Source of the DNA: Solirubrobacteraceae bacterium
GTDB taxonomy: Bacteria; Actinomycetota; Thermoleophilia; Solirubrobacterales; Solirubrobacteraceae
Assembly: GCA_030149625.1 (NCBI GenBank)
Contig: JASLHP010000377.1
Span: forward strand, 1-9,128
DNA: 9,128 bases
Direction of reading: 5' to 3'
The notes below the pieces were generated by a model. It was not told the origin of the DNA, made no database searches, and saw nothing but the letters and a program-made list of their open reading frames with translations. Made by a program: the position numbers and the translations under genes. Shown here one piece after another: positions 1-6,946 of this stretch. How positions within the stretch are numbered: position 1 is the first letter of the stretch; each line of letters opens with the position of its first letter.

Positions 1-581
1 ACATCGAGAGCCGCGAGGCGCTGGAGGACGCGCTGCGCTCGTTCCCCGGCGCGATCCTGCTCGTCTCGCACGATCGCGCGCTGCTCGACGCGGTCGGCAC
101 GCGCACGATCGCGGTCGAGGAAGGCGCGCTACACAGCTATGTCGGCGGCTGGCCCGAGTACGTGCGCGTGCGCGACGAACGCCGGGCCGATGCCGCCGGT
201 CGCGCTGGCAGGGGCGCGGCGCCGCCGATCCTCGCGGCGGCGCCCGGGGCGACCAACGGCACCGGGCGAGTCGCCGAGCGATCAAGCTCCGCGGACGCAG
301 CGGCGAACGGGCGCCACGACGAGGGCGCCACCGCGCCGGCGAGCAAGGGCAAGCCGAAGTCGAGCCGCAAAGGTCCATCCAAGAACCGCATGAGCGCGCA
401 GCAGCAGGCCGAGCGTGCGATCGAAGAGGCGGAGGCGGCGCTGCGCGCGCTCGAAGCAGCGCTCACAGATCCGGCCGCTTGGGCGACGCGCTATGAGTCG
501 GCCAAGTCCGAAGCGCGTCACACCGCTGCCACACGCGCGGTCGAGGAGGCGTACGCGCGGTTGGAGGAGTTGATCGAGTAG
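1..581 (+). CDS. ABC-F family ATP-binding protein, C-terminal fragment
   Basis: This is the last 192 complete codons of an ABC-F protein; the reading frame starts at base 3 and the 5' part lies outside the window. The opening residues, IESREALEDAL, are what follows the Walker B/D-loop (LDEPTNHLD) in the second ATPase domain of this family. The H-loop follows as LVSHDR (visible residues 20-25), then YVGGWPEYVR (46-55), matching the aromatic/glycine motif that closes ABC-F nucleotide-binding domains. Residues about 60-115 are a low-complexity Ala/Gly/Arg/Lys linker. Residues about 118-192 are Glu/Ala-rich with heptad character, the usual C-terminal coiled coil. ABC-F proteins are soluble, lack membrane domains, and mostly act on the ribosome as translation or antibiotic-protection factors. 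Which subfamily this is cannot be told from the C-terminus. The gene ends at TAG 579-581. Confidence 0.9.
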   Translation, partial: IESREALEDALRSFPGAILLVSHDRALLDAVGTRTIAVEEGALHSYVGGWPEYVRVRDERRADAAGRAGRGAAPPILAAAPGATNGTGRVAERSSSADAAANGRHDEGATAPASKGKPKSSRKGPSKNRMSAQQQAERAIEEAEAALRALEAALTDPAAWATRYESAKSEARHTAATRAVEEAYARLEELIE

Positions 582-639
582 TGAAGACTCCGTCGCTACT
601 GCCGTTACTGTTCCGGCATACACCTCGCCCCACCCCGAG

Positions 640-860
640 ACGATGGAAGGCAAGGCCCTCGACATCTGTCTTTGCGTTCACGCCGAGCAGAACGCGCTGC
701 TAAGCGCCGCTAGGCATGGCATCGAAGTCTCTGTTCGAGGACGCCGATACGGCGCCGCAGACGCCGCATGGATCGTGCGCCTCAACTCGGTTACGACGAT
801 GCAGAGGCCGCGTGTCTGTGCCGAGGCGCTCACATCGATGATGGCAGGCGCTGGAGGCAC
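640..860 (+). pseudogene. Decayed dCMP deaminase (ComEB-like) remnant
   Basis: An open frame from ATG 643 reads MEGKALDICLCVHAEQNALL followed by SAARHGIEV. This closely matches the first zinc-binding block of deoxycytidylate deaminases: a Cys-containing strand, the HAE motif with zinc His and catalytic Glu, then NA..AA..G. Intact enzymes of about 150 residues have roughly 60 residues before this point, and a second zinc block of the type TTMQPCFGC soon after it. Here the N-terminal part is absent. About 20 unrelated residues follow GIEV, then a recognisable TTMQ reappears (about 793-804), but the PCxxC zinc ligands read RPRVC, so one cysteine is gone. The frame continues without recognisable homology to a stop at 919-921. 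No good ribosome binding site precedes 643. I infer an inactivated gene with deletion and insertion damage. A diverged short expressed protein is possible but would lack a complete zinc site. Confidence 0.65.
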
Positions 861-914
861 TGCGGAACGATACGACGAGACGCGGACGGTGTGCTCGCAT
901 AGATGTCTCCGATC

Positions 915-927
915 CCGCTAATAGCGG
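915..927. repeat. 13-bp perfect palindrome upstream of the membrane-protein gene
   Basis: CCGCTA-A-TAGCGG has two 6-bp arms around one central base. It lies about 30 bases upstream of the proposed -10 element for the gene at 970, so its centre is near -49 relative to that gene's predicted transcript start. It could be an operator for a dimeric regulator or a small hairpin. There is no T-run after it, so it does not look like an intrinsic terminator. Chance occurrence cannot be excluded. Confidence 0.3.
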
Positions 928-957
928 CGCAAACGCAGACTTCGACCGACACGAGGC

Positions 958-963
958 TACCCT
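958..963 (+). promoter_or_regulatory. Putative -10 element (TACCCT), leaderless start of the gene at 970
   Basis: TACCCT fits the TANNNT form of an actinobacterial -10 hexamer. It ends six bases before ATG 970, so transcription would begin at or next to the start codon. No clear -35 is visible; only a weak CAGACT at 936-941 with a 16-base spacer. The nearest purine-rich stretch, GAGG at 953-956, is 13 bases from the ATG, too far for a good ribosome binding site. This supports leaderless expression. Confidence 0.4.
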
Positions 964-969
964 GTCGAC

Positions 970-1377
970 ATGAGCGCACGACTCAAGACCGCGCGCAACG
1001 TGGCGATCATCCTGGCGATCGCGGCGGCGGTGTACTTCATTCCCGGCGGTGGCCGCGCGGCGAGCACCTTCGAAGCCGTGTTGTGGGTGGCGTTTGGGCT
1101 CGGCATCGGCTATCTCGCGCTGCGCATGTACCGCGAACACCACATCGCGCTGTTCGGCCTTGGCGATCGCCACCGTGGCCTGCTGTACGGCGCGATAGCG
1201 CTGGGCGTGTTCGTGTGGATCGTGCGTAAACGCATGTGGTACGCGCTGCAGGTTCGCGGCGGCGAACTGGTGCAGGTTCACCGCTGGGACGGCGTCGGCG
1301 AGTTCGCGTGGTTCGTGCTGGTGGGCCTCGTCGTGTACTCGCTGCTGATCGTCTATCGCCACGCGCGCTCGTATTGA
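970..1377 (+). CDS. Small four-helix membrane protein of unknown function
   Basis: A 135-residue protein that I do not recognise as a named family. Four hydrophobic segments are visible: residues about 10-25 (VAIILAIAAAVYFI), 34-54 (FEAVLWVAFGLGIGYLAL), 70-85 (GLLYGAIALGVFVWIV) and 111-129 (EFAWFVLVGLVVYSLLIVY). The short loops are rich in Arg, His and Lys (for example RMYREHH at 52-58 and VRKRMWY at 85-91). A polar stretch of about 25 residues separates helices 3 and 4. There are no cysteines and no obvious catalytic motif, and no cleavable signal peptide is evident; helix 1 looks like a membrane anchor. The codon pattern matches the neighbours, so it is probably a real resident gene. The start is favoured because ATG 970 sits just after a -10-like element. 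The gene stands alone, 55 bases before uvrC, and its neighbours give no hint of function. Confidence 0.75.
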   Translation: MSARLKTARNVAIILAIAAAVYFIPGGGRAASTFEAVLWVAFGLGIGYLALRMYREHHIALFGLGDRHRGLLYGAIALGVFVWIVRKRMWYALQVRGGELVQVHRWDGVGEFAWFVLVGLVVYSLLIVYRHARSY

Positions 1378-1419
1378 AGCTGGCCCACAGCCGTCGCTAG
1401 CAAACGGTCTGCCGGCGCC

Positions 1420-1425
1420 TATCCT
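1420..1425 (+). promoter_or_regulatory. Putative -10 element (TATCCT), leaderless start of uvrC
   Basis: TATCCT matches the -10 consensus at four of six positions and ends seven bases before the uvrC ATG at 1433, placing the transcript start at or beside the start codon. The GGAG at 1427-1430 is only two bases from the ATG, too close to act as a normal Shine-Dalgarno. The -35 is weak; CTAGCA at 1397-1402 has a 17-base spacer but only three matches to TTGACA. Confidence 0.45.
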
Positions 1426-1432
1426 CGGAGCG

Positions 1433-3349
1433 ATGGCCGCCACCGAGGAGCTGAGGGACACAGACGCGGCGAGCGCCGGCGAGGCGCGCGCGAGCCTGGC
1501 CGCGCAGCGGCGTGCGCTACCCGACCAGCCGGGCGTGTACCTATTCAGAGACGCACGCGGGCGCGTGGTCTACGTCGGCAAGGCGAAGTCGGTTCGCAAG
1601 CGCGTCGCATCGCACTTCTCCAAAGCGCAGGTGCCGAGCAGTCCGGGCCACGCGGAGATGGTGGCGAGCGTGGAGCACATCGAGTGTGTGGTCGTGGCGA
1701 GCGAGGCGGAGGCGCTGCTGGCGGAGCAGAGCTTCATCAAGCAGTATCGGCCGCGTTTCAACATCCGTCTGCGCGATGACAAGTCCTACCCGTTCATCGC
1801 GATCTCACTCGACGAGGACTTTCCGCGCGTGTACTTCACGCGCGAGCGCCATCGCGCGGGACGCGCGTACTTTGGCCCGTACTCGAACGCCAAGCGCGTA
1901 CGCGCGACACTCGAGGTGCTGGCGAAGGTGTTCATGTTCCGTTCGTGCACCGGGCCCGAGCCAGGCCGGCGCAGCGGTAATCCATGCCTGGACTACTACA
2001 TCAAGCGTTGCGAGGCGCCGTGCGTGGGCTACGTCTCCAGAGGTGATTATCGCGCGAGTATCGATCGCGTGACCGATTTCCTCAGCGGGCGCTTCACCGC
2101 GATCGAGCGCGATCTGGAGGGGCGCATGCGCGCGGCGGCGGCGGCGGAGGAGTTCGAGCAGGCGACGTTGGAGCGCAACAGGCTGCAGGCGGTGCGCTCG
2201 CTGCTGGAGCGCCGGCGCGTGACGAGCGAGTCGGTGGGCACGTTCGACGCGGTCGCGGTCGCTGTCGATGGGCGCGAGGCCAATGCGCAGGTCTTCCAGG
2301 TGCGCGACGGCGTCCTGTCGGATCGCCAGTCGTTCTATCTCGCGAACGAGGCGGAGCGCGGGCAGGCGGAGGTCGGGGAGGAGTTCATGCTGCAGTATTA
2401 CGGTGGCTACACGTCGATCCCAGCGCTGTTGATCGTGCAGCGCGGGTTGAGCGCGCGCGCGCCGCTGGCCGACGCGCTTGCCAGCCGCCGTGGCGGGCCG
2501 GTGGAGCTGCGCGAGGCCGAGCGCGGAGAGAAGCGGCGGATTCTCGAGCTGGCCGAGCGCAACGCGTTGCTGGCGCTCGACCAGGAGCGCTTGCGCTCCG
2601 AGCGCAGGCGCCAGAGTCGCGTCGACGCGCTCGAGGGCCTGCAGCAGCTGCTCGGCCTCGACGCGCCGCCGATTCGCATCGAGTGCTTCGACATCTCCAA
2701 CCTCGGCGGCACGCACACGGTGGCCTCGATGGTCGTGTTCGAGGGTGGCGCGCCGAAGAAGTCGGATTACCGCCGCTTCAAGATCCACACGACCGAGGGC
2801 GCGCCGGACGATTTTGCCTCGATGGCGGAGGTGCTGGGCCGTCGCTATTCCCAGTGGGAGCGCCAGGCTGACATCTCCCCACATGACGGAGCTCACGACT
2901 CGAGCTTCGCGTCGCTGCCGAACCTGGTGGTGATCGACGGCGGCAAGGGCCAACTGGCGGCGGGACTCGAGCCGCTGCGAGGCTTTCGCGAGCGCGGCGT
3001 CGCGGTCGTATCGCTGGCCAAGCGGATCGAGGAGATCTTCGTGCCGGGCCGCCGCGCGCCGCTGGTGTTGGCGCACTCCACGCCCGAGTTGCAACTGCTG
3101 CAGCGCGTCCGCGACGAGGCGCACCGCTTCGCGATCACACACCACCGCGGACGGCGCGACAAGGCGATGACGAACTCGCTGCTGGATGAGCTTCCGGGCG
3201 TGGGCCCGGCACGCAAGCGCGCCCTCCTGACGCACTTCGGCTCGCCCGAGGCAGTCGTGCAGGCCTCCAGCGAGGAACTGCAGGCCGTGCCCGGCCTTCC
3301 CGCGAAGCTCGGCCGCGAGCTCTATGCATATCTGCACCGGGCTGGCTGA
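1433..3349 (+). CDS. uvrC: UvrABC excinuclease subunit C
   Basis: This 638-residue protein is full length for UvrC, the nuclease that makes the 3' and then the 5' incision in nucleotide excision repair after UvrA/UvrB load at a lesion. The N-terminal GIY-YIG nuclease domain is seen in PGVYLFRD (33-40) and VVYVGKAK (45-52). Four cysteines, 172, 185, 193 and 197, have the spacing of the reported UvrC iron-sulfur cluster ligands. The UvrB-interacting UVR segment spans about 215-262. The RNase H-like 5' nuclease domain carries ECFDISNLGG (417-426, D420), VVIDGGKGQL (499-508, D502) and RDEAHRF (560-566, H564), so its catalytic residues are present. A helix-hairpin-helix pair, LPGVGPARKRALL and VPGLPAKLGREL, ends the protein (about 587-630). 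The 25-residue N-terminal lead is slightly long, but ATG 1433 fits the leaderless promoter just upstream. It is separated from rapZ by 102 bases. Confidence 0.97.
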   Translation: MAATEELRDTDAASAGEARASLAAQRRALPDQPGVYLFRDARGRVVYVGKAKSVRKRVASHFSKAQVPSSPGHAEMVASVEHIECVVVASEAEALLAEQSFIKQYRPRFNIRLRDDKSYPFIAISLDEDFPRVYFTRERHRAGRAYFGPYSNAKRVRATLEVLAKVFMFRSCTGPEPGRRSGNPCLDYYIKRCEAPCVGYVSRGDYRASIDRVTDFLSGRFTAIERDLEGRMRAAAAAEEFEQATLERNRLQAVRSLLERRRVTSESVGTFDAVAVAVDGREANAQVFQVRDGVLSDRQSFYLANEAERGQAEVGEEFMLQYYGGYTSIPALLIVQRGLSARAPLADALASRRGGPVELREAERGEKRRILELAERNALLALDQERLRSERRRQSRVDALEGLQQLLGLDAPPIRIECFDISNLGGTHTVASMVVFEGGAPKKSDYRRFKIHTTEGAPDDFASMAEVLGRRYSQWERQADISPHDGAHDSSFASLPNLVVIDGGKGQLAAGLEPLRGFRERGVAVVSLAKRIEEIFVPGRRAPLVLAHSTPELQLLQRVRDEAHRFAITHHRGRRDKAMTNSLLDELPGVGPARKRALLTHFGSPEAVVQASSEELQAVPGLPAKLGRELYAYLHRAG

Positions 3350-3411
3350 GCCGCCTCCGGCGCGACGGTCCGCTTCGAGGGCGCGAGGCCGTCGTCGGAC
3401 TTCTCCGTAAA

Positions 3412-3443
3412 TTGACACGCGCGTCCGCCGCGCGCGGCACAAT
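3412..3443 (+). promoter_or_regulatory. Putative rapZ promoter (TTGACA ... CACAAT), leaderless
   Basis: A perfect TTGACA -35 hexamer at 3412-3417 is followed by CACAAT at 3438-3443 (four of six matches to TATAAT). The spacer of 20 bases is longer than the usual 16-18, which lowers confidence in the pairing. The -10 ends eight bases before ATG 3452, and there is no Shine-Dalgarno between them, so a leaderless rapZ mRNA is predicted. The TAAATTGACA stretch stands out as AT-rich in a very GC-rich intergenic region. Confidence 0.5.
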
Positions 3444-3451
3444 CTCCGACG

Positions 3452-4402
3452 ATGGCCGTGATCAGGCCCCTGCGCCCGCTGCGAGCCTCCGGCGGGAAGT
3501 CCGCTGAGCCGGTGATCGAGTCGCGCCTGCAGGACCTGGTTGTGATCACGGGGTTCTCGGGCGCTGGCAAGTCGACGGCGATGAATGTGTTCGAGGACGC
3601 GGGCTACTTCTGCGTCGACAACCTGCCGCCGGAGATGATCCGCTCGCTGGTGGAGCTGTTCGTGCACAAGGGCTCGAAGGTCGAGCGCGCGGCGGTCGTC
3701 TCGGATGTGCGCGGCGGCGTCTACTTCGAGGCGCTGCGCGCGGTCGTCGACGACCTCGACGCGCTCGGCCTGTCCCACCACGTGCTGTTCCTGGAGGCCG
3801 GGGAGCAGGCGCTCGTGACTCGCTACAAGGAGACCAGACGGCGCCATCCGCTGGCGCCGGAGGGCAGCATCGCCGCGGGGGTGGCCGCCGAGCGCGCGCT
3901 GCTGGAGCCGCTGCGCGGGCGCGCGGACCTGGTGATCGACACGACCGAGCTGTCGGCGGCGACGCTGCGCGAGCGGATCGCCGAGGAGTTCCTGCCGCGC
4001 CAGATCGTGGGGCGGCTGTCGGTGACGTTCATGAGCTTCGGCTTCAAGTACGGGCCGCCGCGCGAGGAGGATCTGGCGTTCGATGTGCGTTTCCTCGCGA
4101 ACCCGCACTACGAGCCTGAGCTGCGTGAGCTGACGGGACGGGACGCCGCGGTGGTCGAGTACATCGCGCGCGACGGGCGCTTGGAGCAGTTGTACGAGCG
4201 GCTGCAGGCGCTGCTCGACTTCCTGCTTCCGCAGTACGTCGCGGAGGGCAAGGCGCACCTGGTGATCGCGATCGGCTGCACGGGCGGGCGCCATCGCTCG
4301 GTGGCGATCGCGGAGCACCTCGCGAGGCGATATCGCGACAACGAGGATCTCGACGTGGCCGTAGCGCACCGCGACATCGATCGCTTGACCGGCAGCGGCT
4401 GA
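3452..4402 (+). CDS. rapZ: RapZ/YvcJ family nucleotide-binding regulator
   Basis: This 316-residue cytoplasmic P-loop protein has the full RapZ layout. A Walker A motif, GFSGAGKS (34-41), follows the strand DLVVIT, and FCVDNLPPEM (53-62) is the conserved segment after it. VLFLEA (111-116) and DLVIDTTELS (159-168) are further strands of the kinase-like N-terminal domain. The C-terminal domain shows SFGFKYGPPREEDLAFDVRF (195-214) with LANPHY following, and IAIGCTGGRHRSVAIAE (273-289), both family signatures. In Escherichia coli RapZ is an RNA-binding adaptor controlling glucosamine-6-phosphate synthase through small RNAs; the Bacillus homologue YvcJ binds and hydrolyses nucleotides. In high-GC Gram-positives its target is not settled. 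About 25 extra residues precede the usual family start near the P-loop; a GTG at 3512 is an alternative, but ATG 3452 agrees with the promoter spacing. yvcK and whiA, which usually follow, are absent here. Confidence 0.95.
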   Translation: MAVIRPLRPLRASGGKSAEPVIESRLQDLVVITGFSGAGKSTAMNVFEDAGYFCVDNLPPEMIRSLVELFVHKGSKVERAAVVSDVRGGVYFEALRAVVDDLDALGLSHHVLFLEAGEQALVTRYKETRRRHPLAPEGSIAAGVAAERALLEPLRGRADLVIDTTELSAATLRERIAEEFLPRQIVGRLSVTFMSFGFKYGPPREEDLAFDVRFLANPHYEPELRELTGRDAAVVEYIARDGRLEQLYERLQALLDFLLPQYVAEGKAHLVIAIGCTGGRHRSVAIAEHLARRYRDNEDLDVAVAHRDIDRLTGSG

Positions 4403-4531
4403 GGTCGCGCCGGACAGTGTCGAGCTGCTCACCGGCGGAGCTCGTCATACGGCTCTGCGGATCGGCAAAGCATGGCCGGCCAGAGCGCACGCTGATAGCC
4501 TCCCAGAGGTACGCCGGGCGAAGGGGCTGGA

Positions 4532-4569
4532 CTCCTGAGACCCGGCATCGTTCATTTTCGCTTCAGGAG
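4532..4569 (+). promoter_or_regulatory. Possible Shine-Dalgarno-sequestering hairpin in the gap leader
   Basis: CTCCTGA at 4532-4538 is perfectly complementary to TCAGGAG at 4563-4569, with one further G-U pair inside (4539/4562), leaving a loop of about 22-24 bases. The 3' arm covers most of the strong gap ribosome binding site AGGAGG (4565-4570), which is six bases from ATG 4577. If formed, the stem would limit translation of gap. The rest of the 174-base space (4403-4576) has no recognisable gene; TAGCCT at 4496-4501 is a weak -10 candidate without a -35. The pairing is seen in the sequence; a regulatory role is inference. Confidence 0.35.
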
Positions 4570-4576
4570 GCAGTGA

Positions 4577-5596
<1,020 letters not shown>

Positions 5597-5707
5597 GCCG
5601 ACGGGTGGAGCCGTCCCGGCGCGGCTGTCTGCGGCGTGTCGTGGCGAGCTGGGCGCAGATCCGCAGGGGGGTATCGTGAAGGAGCACGACGAGATCGGAG
5701 ATAGTCG

Positions 5708-6946
5708 ATGAGGAGCATTGACGACCTGGACGTGCACGGCAAGAGGGTGCTCGTGCGCGTGGATTTCAACGTGCCGCTGGGCACGGATGCGGACAGCGAC
5801 GCGACGGCCGGCGGCGTTCCGCTCGTGAGCGACGACACCCGTATCGCGGCGGCGCTGGCGACGATCGAGGAGCTGCGCGAGCGCGGCGCGCGATTGGTGT
5901 TGGTGTCGCATCTCGGCAGGCCCGACGGCAAGCGCGTGCCGGAGCTGTCGATGGCGCCCGTGGCGGACCATCTGCGCGCGTTGACTGGCGCGAAGGTGAC
6001 GCTGGCGCCCGCCGTCGTGGGCGACGAGGTGATGGCGCTAGCGGAGGAGCTCGGCGATGGTGAGATCTTGGTGCTCGAGAACGTGCGCTTCGAGCCGGGC
6101 GAGACAAGCAACGACCCTGAGCTCGCGGCCGAGCTCGCGGGGCTCGCGGACGTCTATGTGGACGACGCCTTCGGTGTGGCCCACCGCGCGCATGCAAGCA
6201 ACGAGGGTGTCACGCACCTCCTGCCGAGCGCGGCTGGGCGGCTGCTCGAACGCGAGGTCAAGACGCTGACAGGAATTCTCGAGCATCCCGAGCATCCGCT
6301 GGTGGCGATCGTCGGCGGCGCCAAGGTCGCGGACAAGATCAACGTGATCGAGCGCTTTCTCGCTGTCGCCGACGTGGTGATGATCGGCGGCGCGATGTGC
6401 TTTCCGTTCCTGTGCGCGCAAGGGCACACGGTCGGCAAGTCGCTGTGCGACGACGAGGATGTCGAGCATGCGCGCAGCGCGCTGTCGCGGGCGAGCGACA
6501 CGCATGCGCCGCAGCCGGGCCGGGCGCGGCTGCTGGTGCCACACGACCTCGTGATCGGCGAGCGACTGGCGGCGGACGCGGAGCACCGCGTGCTCGACGG
6601 TGTCGAGGTGCCGGAGGGCTGGATGGGCTTGGACATCGGCCCGAAGACGGCTGGGCGCTATGCGGGCGTGATCGCGAGCGCCGGCACGGTGTTCTGGAAT
6701 GGGCCGATGGGGGCGTTCGAGCTAGAGCCGTTCGCGGCGGGCACGCGCGCGGTTGCGCAAGCGGTGGCGAGCGCGCCGGGAATGACGGTGGTGGGCGGTG
6801 GCGACTCGGCGGCCGCGCTCGCGCAGTTCGGTCTCGAGCGCGCCGTCGACCACCTCTCGACGGGAGGCGGCGCGACGCTCGAGCTGGTGGAGGGCGCGAC
6901 GCTCCCGGGCGTCCAGGCGCTGGAAGCGACAGGGGTGGTCTCCTGA
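5708..6946 (+). CDS. pgk: Phosphoglycerate kinase
   Basis: This 412-residue enzyme transfers phosphate from 1,3-bisphosphoglycerate to ADP, giving ATP and 3-phosphoglycerate. Substrate-side motifs are RVDFNVP (17-23), DDTR (42-45), VSHLGRP (66-72), ENVRFEPGE (124-132) and VDDAFGVAHRAHAS (151-164). Nucleotide-side motifs are VGGAKVADK (202-210), LDIGPKT (308-314), FWNGPMGAFE (329-338), GGGDS (363-367) and STGGGATLE (384-392). All are intact. The loop after RVDFNVP (about 24-40) is roughly ten residues longer than usual and rich in Asp, Ala and Gly. GGAG at 5697-5700 lies seven bases before ATG 5708 and supports that start. The 111-base gap after gap contains no gene; a small TCGTG/CACGA inverted repeat (5674-5689) with AAGGAG in its loop is the only structure seen. 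The stop overlaps the tpiA start. Confidence 0.98.
   Translation: MRSIDDLDVHGKRVLVRVDFNVPLGTDADSDATAGGVPLVSDDTRIAAALATIEELRERGARLVLVSHLGRPDGKRVPELSMAPVADHLRALTGAKVTLAPAVVGDEVMALAEELGDGEILVLENVRFEPGETSNDPELAAELAGLADVYVDDAFGVAHRAHASNEGVTHLLPSAAGRLLEREVKTLTGILEHPEHPLVAIVGGAKVADKINVIERFLAVADVVMIGGAMCFPFLCAQGHTVGKSLCDDEDVEHARSALSRASDTHAPQPGRARLLVPHDLVIGERLAADAEHRVLDGVEVPEGWMGLDIGPKTAGRYAGVIASAGTVFWNGPMGAFELEPFAAGTRAVAQAVASAPGMTVVGGGDSAAALAQFGLERAVDHLSTGGGATLELVEGATLPGVQALEATGVVS

Noticed and set aside
700..1461. 253-codon open frame on the minus strand across the deaminase relic and membrane-protein gene
   Set aside because: It has no recognisable motif and an Arg/His/Ala bias typical of antisense shadows; the plus strand has a deaminase signature and a coherent membrane protein.
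1805..4432. 875-codon open frame on the minus strand opposite uvrC and rapZ
   Set aside because: It lies antisense to two clearly conserved genes, has an Arg/His/Leu/Gln-rich sequence without any family motif, and is explained by rarity of stop codons in GC-rich DNA.
4421..4444. CGAGCT ... AGCTCG inverted repeat just after rapZ, considered as a terminator
   Set aside because: Only six base pairs with a 12-base loop and no T-run afterwards; not sufficient for an intrinsic terminator.
5674..5689. TCGTG-AAGGAG-CACGA hairpin upstream of pgk, considered as a regulatory site
   Set aside because: The stem is only five pairs, and the Shine-Dalgarno-like loop has no start codon at a suitable distance; the real pgk site is GGAG at 5697-5700.
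6397..6945. Upstream extension of the tpiA frame inside pgk
   Set aside because: It is out of frame with the conserved pgk sequence, and Tpi homology begins exactly at ATG 6946.
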